DNA of 64,000 nucleotides from Ramlibacter aurantiacus. Lineage in GTDB: Bacteria; Pseudomonadota; Gammaproteobacteria; Burkholderiales; Burkholderiaceae_C. Under the pieces are notes generated by a model. It made no database searches. It saw nothing but the letters and a program-made list of their open reading frames with translations, and was not told the DNA's origin. The translations under genes and the position numbers were made by a program. This document shows positions 1 through 7,503 of this stretch, piece by piece. How positions within the stretch are numbered: the first letter of the stretch is position 1; the number at the start of each line of letters is the position of its first letter. Location: NCBI RefSeq assembly GCF_016722895.1, contig NZ_JAEQNA010000001.1, positions 1,178,001-1,242,000 on the forward strand. The letters are read 5' to 3'.

Positions 1-51
1 CGGCAGAGTGGTATTATTTTCGGCCTGACGCAGGTTAATTGGGAGAAATCG

Positions 52-375
52 GTGCCATCACCCCTGGGCGACAAGATCCGCACATTGCGGAAGCAGAAGA
101 AGCTCAGCCTTGAACAACTGGCAGAGCTGACCGAATCCAGCAAGAGCTACATCTGGGAGCTGGAGAACAAGGACGACCCGAAACCGTCGGCAGACAAGAT
201 CGGCAAGATCGCGTCGGTGCTCGAGGTCACGACCGAGTTCCTGCTCACCGAGTCGACAGCATCCCCTGGTGAAGAAGTCATCGACGAGGCGTTCTTCCGC
301 AAGTACAAGGGCATGCCGGACGACACCAAGAAGCGGCTGCGCAAGATCCTCGACGCCTGGGATGACGACGAGTGA
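52..375 (+). CDS. XRE-family helix-turn-helix transcriptional regulator
   Basis: This is a 107-residue cytoplasmic DNA-binding protein. Residues about 6-65 form a Cro/C1-type HTH: KIRTLRKQKKLSLEQLAEL is the first half, and the recognition segment has S-K-S-Y-I-W-E-L-E-N. It starts at GTG 52, with a purine-rich GGGAGAA about five bases upstream. The stop overlaps the GTG start of the next gene by four bases, so the two are probably translationally coupled. An HTH repressor with an ImmA/IrrE-like protease is the arrangement of phage and ICE repressor/anti-repressor pairs, in which the protease cleaves the repressor. By that analogy it should repress element genes. The operator is not identified. 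Confidence 0.85.
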   Translation: MPSPLGDKIRTLRKQKKLSLEQLAELTESSKSYIWELENKDDPKPSADKIGKIASVLEVTTEFLLTESTASPGEEVIDEAFFRKYKGMPDDTKKRLRKILDAWDDDE

Positions 376-1286
376 CCGAACGCAAGCAACCGATGGCGGA
401 GGCCAACCGCATCTCGTCCATGCTCAACATGGTGCTGGGAGTGAACCGCTTTCCGGTCAAGGTTGATGAGGTCGCGCTGGAGTATTCCCGGCAGTGCTTT
501 GCCGACTCGCCCGTGGACAAGGTCCAGGGTGAGGATCTGGATGGCTTGGAGGGGATGCTTGCTGCCAACAAGGCACGGTCGAAGTGGTTGATCGTCTACA
601 ACAGCGCCGTCCGGTCCGAAGGACGCAAGCGCTTCACGATTGCGCATGAGTTCGGTCATTACATCCTGCACCGCCACGACCAGGATCGGTTCGAGTGCGG
701 CGACGACGACATCGAGACTGGTGACGGCAACGAACGAGACATCGAAACCGAAGCCGACAAGTTTGCATCGACCTTGCTGATGCCGCTGGACGATTTCAGG
801 AAACAAGTCGATGGCCAACCCGTCAGCTTCGACCTGCTGGGTCACTGCGCCGAACGCTATGGCGTGTCGCTGACCGCCGCCGCCCTGCGCTGGACGGAGA
901 TCGCCGAAAAGCGGGCCGTCCTGGTGGCCAGCCGTGACGACCACCTCCTGTGGTCAACGTCGAACCAGGCGGCCTTCAGGTCCGGCGCCTACTTCGCGAC
1001 GCGCAAGAACACCATCGAACTTCCGCAGGACGCCTTGGCGCATAGCAACAACCTCTTGGATGTTGGTGCCCAGATGCAATCGACGCGGGCACAGATCTGG
1101 TTCCCACGCGAACCAGCGTCCATGCCACTGACCGAAATGACGAGGGTCGCGGGCCAATACGACTACTCGCTGACCCTGCTGTTGATGCCAGACGCTGAAT
1201 GGCAGCGCCCGCAGCATGAAGATGGCGAGCCCGAGGAGGACACCTTCGATCGGTTCATCAACAACGGCCAGTACCCCGTTCGGTAG
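372..1286 (+). CDS. ImmA/IrrE family metallo-endopeptidase
   Basis: This 304-residue protein has the zinc protease signature of the ImmA/IrrE family. AHEFGHYILH gives the HExxH ligands at H92 and H96, with E93 catalytic. ETEADKFASTLLMP supplies the third ligand, near E125. Members cleave a partner XRE repressor, and the partner here is the gene directly upstream, with overlapping stop and start. The start used is GTG 372; an ATG at 393 is an alternative. The C-terminal third (about residues 170-304) has no motif I recognise and may sense a signal or bind the repressor. Substrate identity is inference from adjacency. Confidence 0.85.
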   Translation: MTERKQPMAEANRISSMLNMVLGVNRFPVKVDEVALEYSRQCFADSPVDKVQGEDLDGLEGMLAANKARSKWLIVYNSAVRSEGRKRFTIAHEFGHYILHRHDQDRFECGDDDIETGDGNERDIETEADKFASTLLMPLDDFRKQVDGQPVSFDLLGHCAERYGVSLTAAALRWTEIAEKRAVLVASRDDHLLWSTSNQAAFRSGAYFATRKNTIELPQDALAHSNNLLDVGAQMQSTRAQIWFPREPASMPLTEMTRVAGQYDYSLTLLLMPDAEWQRPQHEDGEPEEDTFDRFINNGQYPVR

Positions 1287-1413
1287 CTCACGGTCCATTG
1301 CCTCAGCAGCCAGCGCCAGCACGCGGGCGCTCGCAACTCCCTCCTGGTGTCGGTGAGGGTTCGTCCGCAGAATTTCGCCATTCAAGCGAGTTTGATGGAC
1401 AGGACCGATACCG

Positions 1414-1629
1414 ATGCATGAAATCAACCAAGTTCCTCCCGACCGGATGACCCCGGAGCAGCGTCGGCGCGAGATCGCGTCGTTACTCACAAATGGGATC
1501 GTCCGCCTTCGTAGCGCCGGTTCTCGCCCGTTTGCAGGACGGACTTCGGAGAGCGAGTTTGAGCTTGGCTTTTCTGGCCACCAGCGCGTTCATTCAGACC
1601 CCGCCAACAACACAGAAACGGAGTCCTGA
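1414..1629 (+). CDS. Small hypothetical protein of the recombinase cassette
   Basis: This 71-residue ORF starts with MHEINQVPPDRMTPEQRRRE. Its segment EQRRREIASLLTNGIVRLR resembles short proteins often found just upstream of DUF2924/recombinase pairs. No enzymatic motif is visible. Its TGA overlaps the ATG of the DUF2924 gene by one base (TGATG), which supports it as a real, coupled gene. It follows a 127-bp gap after the protease gene in which no other gene is seen. The C-terminal half is low in recognisable structure. Function unknown. Confidence 0.6.
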   Translation: MHEINQVPPDRMTPEQRRREIASLLTNGIVRLRSAGSRPFAGRTSESEFELGFSGHQRVHSDPANNTETES

Positions 1630-2129
1630 TGAGCACGCCCACAAGCAACTTCACCGCGCCACCATCGGTGGCCTCACAGATCGCAAGATTGCCCGAGCTG
1701 CCCATGCCGGCAATCAAAGCGCTCTGGCAGAGGCTCTTCGGCGGCGACACGCCAACCCACAACCGCCAGTTCCTGGAGCGGCGCATTGCCTATCGCCTGC
1801 AGGAGGTGGAGTTCCGCAAGGTCGACGCCAACCTGCTGGAGCGGAACAAGCGCCGCGTCGCATCGCTGATCGAGACCGGCAAGGTCAAGAAGCGAGACCG
1901 TGACTACCGGCCAGCAGCCGGGACCGTGCTCACCCGCGAGTACCAGGGCGTCGAGCACCGCGTCATCGTGACCCATGACGGCCAGTACGACTTCCAGAAC
2001 CGGATGTACCCAAGCCTCTCGATGATCGCACGCGAGATCACCGGCACGCGGTGGTCGGGGCCCCTGTTCTTCGGGCTCAAGGCACCAGCCACTCCCAAGA
2101 CAGCGGCGACGAAGGGAGCCCGGCGATGA
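1629..2129 (+). CDS. DUF2924 domain-containing protein
   Basis: This 166-residue basic protein matches the DUF2924 pattern. The N-terminal half has the motif AIKALWQRLFG with NRQFLERRIAYRLQE, and the C-terminal half has GTVLTREYQGVEHRVIV, a small beta-rich element, followed by a conserved serine/arginine segment. DUF2924 proteins sit beside large serine recombinases in prophage-like cassettes, and their biochemical role is not established. Both ends overlap neighbours: TGATG with the gene before, and ATGA with the recombinase after. A DNA-binding or recombination-accessory role is inference from that linkage. Confidence 0.8.
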   Translation: MSTPTSNFTAPPSVASQIARLPELPMPAIKALWQRLFGGDTPTHNRQFLERRIAYRLQEVEFRKVDANLLERNKRRVASLIETGKVKKRDRDYRPAAGTVLTREYQGVEHRVIVTHDGQYDFQNRMYPSLSMIAREITGTRWSGPLFFGLKAPATPKTAATKGARR

Positions 2130-3478
2130 GCGAAGTCCTGAAGCGCCGCATGCGCTGTGCCGTCTACACACGCAAGTCCAGCGACGAGGGGCTGGACCAG
2201 GAATACAACTCGATCGACGCTCAGCGCGATGCGGGCCATGCCTACATCGCCAGCCAGCGCGCCGAGGGCTGGATTCCGGTCGCAGACGACTACGATGACC
2301 CGGCCTTCTCAGGCGGCAACATGGAACGCCCGGCGCTGCGACGCTTGATGGTCGACATCGAGGCCGGCAAGATCGATGCGGTCGTCATCTACAAGATCGA
2401 CCGCTTGACGCGCAGCCTCGCCGACTTCTCCAAGATGGTGGAGGTGTTCGAGCGCCAGGGCGTGTCATTCGTGTCGGTTACGCAGCAGTTCAACACCACC
2501 ACCTCCATGGGCCGTCTGATGTTGAACGTGCTGCTGTCCTTCGCACAGTTCGAGCGCGAGGTCACCGGCGAGCGCATCCGCGACAAGATCGCCGCCAGCA
2601 AGCGCAAGGGCATGTGGATGGGCGGCGTGCCGCCCCTCGGGTACGACGTCGAGAACCGCCGACTGGTGCCCAACGAACGCGAGTCCAAGCTCATTCGGCA
2701 CATCTTCCAGCGCTTCGTCGAACTGGGCTCCGGCACGATGTTGGTCAAGGAGCTAAAGTTGGACGGCGTGACGTCCAAAGCGTGGACCACGCAGGACGGC
2801 AAGACCCGCGCCGGCAAGCCGATCGACAAGGGGCTGATCTACAAGCTGCTCAACAACCGGACCTACCTGGGTGAGTTGCGCCATAAGGAACAGTGGTACC
2901 AGGCCGAGCATCCGCGGATCATCGACCGAGAGTTGTGGGACAAGGTGCACGCCATCCTGGCTACCAACGGTCGGGTTCGCGGCAACGCCACCCGGGCGAC
3001 GGTGCCGTACCTGCTGAAAGGCATGGTGTTCGGCAACGACGGACGGGCCCTGTCGCCGCACACCACGAAGAAGAACGGCCGCCGCTACCGCTACTACGTG
3101 CCGCAGCGGGAGAACAAAGAGCATGCGGGCGCATCGGGGCTGCCGCGCCTTCCGGCCGCAGAACTCGAATCCGCCGTTCTAGATCAAGTGCGCGCGGTCC
3201 TGCGGTCGCCGGATCTCCTGGGTGATGTCCTGCCACGCGCGATCGAACTGGACCCCAGCCTCGACGAGGCCAAGGTCACCGTCGCCATGACGCGGCTCGA
3301 TGCCATTTGGGATCAGCTCTTTCCGGCCGAGCAGACGCGCATCGTCAAGCTGCTGGTCGAGAAGGTGATCGTGTCCCCCAACGAACTTGAGGTGCGGCTG
3401 CGCGCCAACGGCATTGAGCGCTTGGTGCTCGAACTGCAGCCAGCGGGCGCGCCCCAGCCCGAGGAGGCATTGGCATGA
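2126..3478 (+). CDS. Large serine recombinase (resolvase/invertase family)
   Basis: This 450-residue site-specific recombinase has a resolvase catalytic domain at about residues 9-155. YTRKSS places the nucleophile at S18; FSGGNMERPALRRL and YKIDRLTRS carry the conserved arginines. A recombinase domain follows at about 165-270, then a C-terminal DNA-binding region with a short helix. The start is ATG 2126, because it overlaps the previous stop by ATGA; a longer frame opens at 2051 but would run through the DUF2924 gene. The segment where many relatives have a zinc ribbon (about residues 290-335) contains no cysteine, so that metal site is missing. The only cysteine in the protein is C11. It is probably the integrase of this element. 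Confidence 0.9.
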   Translation: MSEVLKRRMRCAVYTRKSSDEGLDQEYNSIDAQRDAGHAYIASQRAEGWIPVADDYDDPAFSGGNMERPALRRLMVDIEAGKIDAVVIYKIDRLTRSLADFSKMVEVFERQGVSFVSVTQQFNTTTSMGRLMLNVLLSFAQFEREVTGERIRDKIAASKRKGMWMGGVPPLGYDVENRRLVPNERESKLIRHIFQRFVELGSGTMLVKELKLDGVTSKAWTTQDGKTRAGKPIDKGLIYKLLNNRTYLGELRHKEQWYQAEHPRIIDRELWDKVHAILATNGRVRGNATRATVPYLLKGMVFGNDGRALSPHTTKKNGRRYRYYVPQRENKEHAGASGLPRLPAAELESAVLDQVRAVLRSPDLLGDVLPRAIELDPSLDEAKVTVAMTRLDAIWDQLFPAEQTRIVKLLVEKVIVSPNELEVRLRANGIERLVLELQPAGAPQPEEALA

Positions 3479-3918
3479 GCGAGATCCGCATCCAGAAGAC
3501 CGGCGAGCCTGACGTCATCGAGGCCAGCGATGGGCGGCTGACCTTGTCGGTGCCGATCCAGATCAAACGGCGCAGCGGGCGCAAACTGGTCACGCTGCCC
3601 ATCGACCCGGTGACGGGCGAACCAGCCAAGGCCCGACCCTGGGACACGGCCACCACGCCGCTGCAACTGGCGCTGGCCAGGGGTCACCGCTGGCTGGCCA
3701 TGCTGGAGTCGGGCGAGGCCAAATCCCTCAAGGAGATCGCCGCCCTGGAAGGGATCGACAACAGCTACGTCAGCCGGATGGTCAACCTGACCACGCTGGC
3801 GCCGGACATCGTGGCCGCCATCCTGGATGACGCGATGCCGAACCACGTCACACTGTTTGACCTGGCAGTTGACCCGCCGGCGCTGTGGGATGACCAGCGC
3901 GCCCTACTCAGGAGGTAG
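3475..3918 (+). CDS. ParB/HTH-like hypothetical protein of the recombinase cassette
   Basis: This 147-residue protein overlaps the recombinase stop by ATGA. Residues about 82-105 (SLKEIAALEGIDNSYVSRMV) have the form of a helix-turn-helix like those in ParB or KorB-type proteins. The preceding region has an arginine/lysine-rich strand (QIKRRSGRKLVTLP). The end of the protein mentions no further domain. It probably binds DNA and may act with the recombinase at the attachment site or control the cassette. This role is inferred from the motif and coupling only. Confidence 0.65.
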   Translation: MSEIRIQKTGEPDVIEASDGRLTLSVPIQIKRRSGRKLVTLPIDPVTGEPAKARPWDTATTPLQLALARGHRWLAMLESGEAKSLKEIAALEGIDNSYVSRMVNLTTLAPDIVAAILDDAMPNHVTLFDLAVDPPALWDDQRALLRR

Positions 3919-4090
3919 ACCATTCGGCCTGGCAACGATAAAATGTCGGCAGGTGCCAACCTTACTTGCACACGAGTAAAAAAAGGCGTTGCCTCACTGT
4001 CATTGAAAACCTCTCTTTGAGCCTCGTCGTCGGGGACTTAAACGTGTGCGCCTGACCCGAAATCGGCGTGGCACACAGGAAAGGTTCGTC

Positions 4091-5254
4091 ATGACAACCA
4101 AAGAGCTCGCGTATTCCGCGCAGCAACATCTCCAGGCCAGCACGGGCGGCCCCTTCAAGAGAGCCCACATCTACGAGCTGCTGGCAGCCTCGTTCGGCTT
4201 CAAGTCCTATGCCGCACTCGGCGTTGATGCCGTCTTCACACAGCAACGTCCGGACGACGAGAGAACTGCCTCGCACAGCGCTTTCGTCAGACGGCGCTGC
4301 ATCGAGCTTGGGCTTTCGCCTGAAAGCGCGGATCTGGTCTCGGTAACGCTGGGGGCCTTCCTGGCAGAGCGCCAGATCGGCGTCGTGCGGATTTCGGCGT
4401 TGATCGGCCATCTGCGAGGGGATTGGTCCAGCCCAGACGATTATCCGATTGGGGTCGACACCGAGCGGTTCGGCGACGAGCAGAACGATGGACGTGCGCC
4501 TCGATGGCCAGATGGCGACGAGGGTGATTTCGCACCGCTCATGCTGGAGGGGTTGGAAGCAGCAGCCAGCAAAGGGAACGCTCTTGCTCACTACGCCCTG
4601 GCACTGATCCATGCCCCCGACGAAGAAGACGCCGACCAGAAGACCGGGAGCTCCTACTGGCACTCCCAGGCACAACAAGGTCGCGTGCTGACAGGCGTGG
4701 AAAAGGAGTGGGCAGACGCCCACGCCGGTCGACTCACCCAAGCGGAAAGGTACGGCCGCCATCTTCGCGAGGCTGGTCGGCTCGGCAATCAACATGCGCT
4801 CCTCGACTTGGCGGAGCGGTTTGGCGACCCGTCTTTCTTCGAGCAGCCACATCACGATGTTGGTGCAGATCCATCGGCCGTTGCCGAAATCGCCGAACGG
4901 CTGGGCCGCGTTACTGATGCTAAGCACTGGCTTACCGTGGCCGCCGAGAGTGGCGACACGGACGCCATGCTCCGCCTCATCGAGGAACATGATCAAAGTG
5001 ATCTGGCTCGATGCTGGACTTGGGTGTATCTGTCCCGACTGGTCGGCACAGACCTCTCCAAGGACGCTCACTACGCGATTAACGAGGACGGGTCGGAGTA
5101 CGACGATGACGTCGGCGGTGCTGCCTATGTCGCGGGCCGCGACGGCGTAGATCTCGATCCTCTCAGTGCGGAGCAAGATGCCGCCGCCAAGAAGGCCGCC
5201 CAGGACCTGTTCGAGCGGATTCAGCAGGCCGCTGCTGCGGAGCCAGGACGGTAG
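4091..5254 (+). CDS. Sel1-repeat-like hypothetical protein
   Basis: This 387-residue soluble protein starts at ATG 4091, behind AGGA at 4077-4080. The longer frame from 4046 lacks a good ribosome site. The first about 50 residues (ELAYSAQQHL ... YELLAASFGFKSYAAL) look like a small helical module ending in a GF(K)SY..L motif. The rest carries loosely repeated Sel1/TPR-like helices: G-N-A-L-A-H-Y-A-L-A-L near residue 160, G-N-Q-H-A-L-L-D-L-A near 230, and G-D-T-D-A-M-L-R-L near 285. Such repeats usually mediate protein-protein contact. There is no signal peptide or membrane segment. It lies alone between the recombinase cassette and ssrA, so it is likely element cargo. Function unknown. Confidence 0.65.
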   Translation: MTTKELAYSAQQHLQASTGGPFKRAHIYELLAASFGFKSYAALGVDAVFTQQRPDDERTASHSAFVRRRCIELGLSPESADLVSVTLGAFLAERQIGVVRISALIGHLRGDWSSPDDYPIGVDTERFGDEQNDGRAPRWPDGDEGDFAPLMLEGLEAAASKGNALAHYALALIHAPDEEDADQKTGSSYWHSQAQQGRVLTGVEKEWADAHAGRLTQAERYGRHLREAGRLGNQHALLDLAERFGDPSFFEQPHHDVGADPSAVAEIAERLGRVTDAKHWLTVAAESGDTDAMLRLIEEHDQSDLARCWTWVYLSRLVGTDLSKDAHYAINEDGSEYDDDVGGAAYVAGRDGVDLDPLSAEQDAAAKKAAQDLFERIQQAAAAEPGR

Positions 5255-5534
5255 GCTCGGGACGAACAGCATCCCGGCCGAGGTTGTTCCCCCTCGGGTA
5301 GGCAATGACGCAATCCAACCGCTTGAACGGTCCGCGCGTAACCCGTTGATCTGTAAGAGTGCCGGGTCAGCCCTTTGCGGACTTCGGGCCATTTGCGGAG
5401 AGCGAGGCCGGAGAGAAGAATGGCCGGGAGAGAGCGAAAGGTGGCCGGGAACGGGCCGGACGGCCGACCGGCGAAGTCCACAGGTTTCCGCAAGGGCTCA
5501 CGCAAACACGCGGGAACTACCGCGATCGGACGGG
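5255..5534. other. Non-coding junction between the accessory genes and ssrA
   Basis: No convincing gene is seen here; short frames overlap each other and lack ribosome sites. Two pieces (cggacttcgg at 5378-5387 and cggagagcgag at about 5396-5406) also occur fused together near 1540-1557, inside the small cassette gene. The stretch 5420-5480 is rich in gccgg repeats. It probably includes the element's right junction, but no attachment core can be assigned. Confidence 0.4.
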
Positions 5535-5565
5535 AAAAAGCCCCAACTGAGAACAGTTGGGGCTT
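5535..5565 (-). terminator. Intrinsic terminator of ssrA
   Basis: A perfect stem, aagccccaactg paired with cagttggggctt around the loop agaa (5539-5565), is followed on the minus strand by a T-run (complement of aaaaa at 5535-5539). It lies seven bases beyond the tmRNA 3' end and reads in the tmRNA direction. Confidence 0.85.
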
Positions 5566-5571
5566 CAATAG

Positions 5572-5945
5572 TGGTGGAGCTGGCGGGAATTGAACCCGCG
5601 TCCGCAAGCCTTCTACGAGCAGTTCTACATGTGTAGCGTTCTGATTTGGTTTCTCGCCACCGGTGTCGCGCAGACGCACGCTACACCGGCCGCCAGTGCC
5701 CTATTTTCTCGTCCCGACCCAAGGCACCCGGGTCAGGACCAGCCAATGAAAATTCCCTCGCAGCTAGGAGCTTTCGCCCTTTGCCCAACCCATTGGCAGG
5801 TTGTTGCGAGGTTCGCCGTTAATTAAGCGGCGAGAGCGTAATTGCTGTCGTTGGCAGTTACTTGATTTCAGCGGATTAACGAGGTGACTGAACCTCGACA
5901 TGCCCTGCTGCGTGTCCGAACCCACGTCGAAACCAGTGCAGCCCC
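5572..5945 (-). ncRNA. ssrA: Transfer-messenger RNA (tmRNA)
   Basis: This is a 374-nt minus-strand RNA that rescues stalled ribosomes. The 5' end GGGGCTGCACTGGTTTCGAC (from 5945) and the 3' end GCTCCACCA (to 5572) form the tRNA-like acceptor domain, and the T arm reads GGGTTCAATTCCC. The tag frame lies at 5856-5824 and encodes ANDSNYALAA, then TAA; the A-L-A-A end is the usual ClpXP degradation signal. The clpX, clpP and lon genes are nearby. A terminator follows, and a promoter precedes it inside the end of gph. The 3' end borders the accessory region, consistent with ssrA being an integration target. Confidence 0.95.
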
Positions 5946-5955
5946 AGGAATCGGT

Positions 5956-5982
5956 ATTTTAGGCCCGCTGGACCGATTTCAA
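5956..5982 (-). promoter_or_regulatory. Candidate ssrA promoter overlapping the gph stop codon
   Basis: On the minus strand TTGAAA (5982-5977) and TAAAAT (5961-5956) are separated by 15 bases, and the -10 lies ten bases before the tmRNA 5' end. The -10 box contains the TAA stop of gph. The spacer is shorter than ideal, so confidence is moderate. Confidence 0.45.
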
Positions 5983-6633
5983 GAGGTCAAGCAGCTGCAG
6001 TGGACTATCGATACGGGCATCGGCGCCCCAGACCACCGCGTCTACGTGCCCGCCGAGGTAACCGTAAGTGGCCGCGACGGTGCGCATGCCGGCGGCCCGG
6101 CCCGCGATGATGTCCCGCTCATCGTCCCCCACATAGATGCAGTCGGATGGAGACAGGTTCATTCGCCGCGCGGCTTCGAGCAAAGGCGCCGGGTGCGGTT
6201 TGGGATACGGCGTCGTGTCCCCGCCCACCACGGTCGCGGCCGTGTCGAACAGGGGCATGGCTCGGGTAAGCGGCCCGGCAAAACGCATGTGCTTGTTGGT
6301 GACCACGCCCCAGTTCAGGCCCTGTTGCCGCAAGGCCTGCAGCAACTCAGGAATGCCCTCGAACGGACGGGTCAGCTCCGTCAGGCGGCTCTCGTAGATG
6401 CGGAAAAACTCCTCCCGCAGCTGGTCGAACTCGTGGTGGTCCGGCGTGATGCCGAAGGCAACGCCCAGCATCCCTCTGGCGCCGGCACCGGCCATCGGCC
6501 GGTAGTCCCCCAGCGGCAGACTGGCGAGGCCGCGCGCAGTCCGCATCTGGTCGGCTGCGGCGCCGAGGTCGGGGGCACTGTCGAGCAAGGTGCCGTCCAG
6601 GTCGAACAGCACGGCTTTGGCGGCAAAGGTCAT
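5959..6633 (-). CDS. gph: Phosphoglycolate phosphatase (HAD superfamily)
   Basis: This 224-residue cytoplasmic enzyme hydrolyses 2-phosphoglycolate to glycolate, removing a by-product of DNA repair and oxygenase reactions. HAD motif I is [10 protein letters not shown] with D11 and D13. Motif II is VVTNK, the conserved lysine lies in YPKPHP, and motif III is VGDDERD. The start is ATG 6633, overlapping the ubiG stop by four bases (ATGA); the frame open to 6894 is only the antisense of ubiG. Coupling of ubiG with gph is common in proteobacteria. A related phosphatase specificity cannot be excluded from motifs alone. Confidence 0.9.
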   Translation of the reverse strand: MTFAAKAVLFDLDGTLLDSAPDLGAAADQMRTARGLASLPLGDYRPMAGAGARGMLGVAFGITPDHHEFDQLREEFFRIYESRLTELTRPFEGIPELLQALRQQGLNWGVVTNKHMRFAGPLTRAMPLFDTAATVVGGDTTPYPKPHPAPLLEAARRMNLSPSDCIYVGDDERDIIAGRAAGMRTVAATYGYLGGHVDAVVWGADARIDSPLQLLDLLKSVQRA

Positions 6634-7337
6634 GGGCGGCGAGCGGACAGAAGGTAATTGACGCTGGTGTCGCTCGAGAGCCAGTAGCGCCGTGTGACCG
6701 GGTTGTATTCCATGCCCCTGCTGTGGGCGAGATCCAGTCCCGCGGATCGGCAGTGCGCGGCGAGCTCGCTTGGACGGATGAACTTGCGCCACTCGTGTGT
6801 GCCGCGGGGTAGCAAGTTCAGCACGTACTCCGCGCCGACGATGGCGAACAGGAACGACTTGGCGTTGCGATTGATGCTGGAGAAGAAGACCCAACCACCC
6901 GGCTTGACCAGCGTGGTACAGGCACGCACCACGGAAGCCGGATCAGGCACATGCTCGAGCATTTCCATGCAGGTGACCGCGTCGAAGCTGCCAGGCTCTT
7001 CCGCGGCGAGGGCTTCCACGCTCACCTCGCGGTAGCGAATGTTGGGTGTTCCGGCCTCGAGCGCATGCAGCTGAGCGACCCGCAGTGCCTTGGTCGCCAG
7101 GTCGATGCCAAGCACCGACGCGCCCTTCCGGGCCATGGAGTCGGACAGGATGCCACCGCCACATCCCACGTCCAACACACGGCGGCCCGCCAGAGGGCAT
7201 TGCTGGTTGATCCACTCCAGCCGCAGCGGATTGATGTGGTGCAGCGGCGCGAACTCGCTTTCGGGGTCCCACCAGCGGTGAGCCAGCTCGGAAAACTTGG
7301 CGAGCTCGGCCGGGTCGGCGTTCAACGGTTGGTTCAT
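6630..7337 (-). CDS. ubiG: Bifunctional 3-demethylubiquinone 3-O-methyltransferase / 2-octaprenyl-6-hydroxyphenol methylase
   Basis: This 235-residue SAM-dependent methyltransferase carries out both O-methylations in ubiquinone synthesis. The N-terminus [17 protein letters not shown] is characteristic of UbiG. Motif [10 protein letters not shown] is at about residues 54-62, and [11 protein letters not shown] is the usual post-motif. The start MNQPLNADP is at 7337, chosen because homologues begin close to this point; the frame extends a further 16 codons without family-like residues. It is coupled to gph downstream. The ubiquinone made serves complex I, encoded in this window. Confidence 0.95.
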   Translation of the reverse strand: MNQPLNADPAELAKFSELAHRWWDPESEFAPLHHINPLRLEWINQQCPLAGRRVLDVGCGGGILSDSMARKGASVLGIDLATKALRVAQLHALEAGTPNIRYREVSVEALAAEEPGSFDAVTCMEMLEHVPDPASVVRACTTLVKPGGWVFFSSINRNAKSFLFAIVGAEYVLNLLPRGTHEWRKFIRPSELAAHCRSAGLDLAHSRGMEYNPVTRRYWLSSDTSVNYLLSARRP

Positions 7338-7503
7338 AGCTCCAAGGCAAGGGCTGCTGCGAGGCAGATGAAGATGTCCGCGCAACTGCCCGTGGTCGGG
7401 CCAAGGACCAGGGCGCGGCTGGATGCAGGAGCATATATGAGGCTATCGACGCCTCCACGACAGCCCGGGTCAGACCGAATCGCAGCTCAGGCCGGCCCGC
7501 GCG

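Larger units (their letters stand above)
1..5571. mobile_element. Probable integrated element abutting the 3' end of ssrA (left end outside window)
   Basis: This stretch holds genes typical of mobile DNA: an XRE/ImmA regulator pair, a large serine recombinase with DUF2924 and ParB-like partners, and an orphan Sel1-like gene. It stops at the 3' CCA end of the tmRNA gene, which is an established integration target. By eye its GC is lower than in the conserved genes that follow. The tmRNA terminator is still present just outside the gene, so the exact boundary could lie on either side of it. No second copy of the ssrA 3' end is visible, so the far end must lie upstream of the window. The element call is inference from gene content and position. 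Confidence 0.55.

Noticed and set aside
2051..2125. An upstream start for the recombinase
   Set aside because: It would add 25 residues inside the DUF2924 gene without family resemblance; ATG 2126 overlaps the previous stop and begins just before the catalytic domain.
3962..5392. A 476-codon minus-strand open frame opposite the Sel1-like gene
   Set aside because: The plus-strand gene has a ribosome site and repeat structure; the minus frame has a mixed composition and no motifs.
5884..6657. A 257-codon plus-strand frame over ssrA and gph
   Set aside because: Antisense to gph, with its first part inside the tmRNA; no ribosome site.
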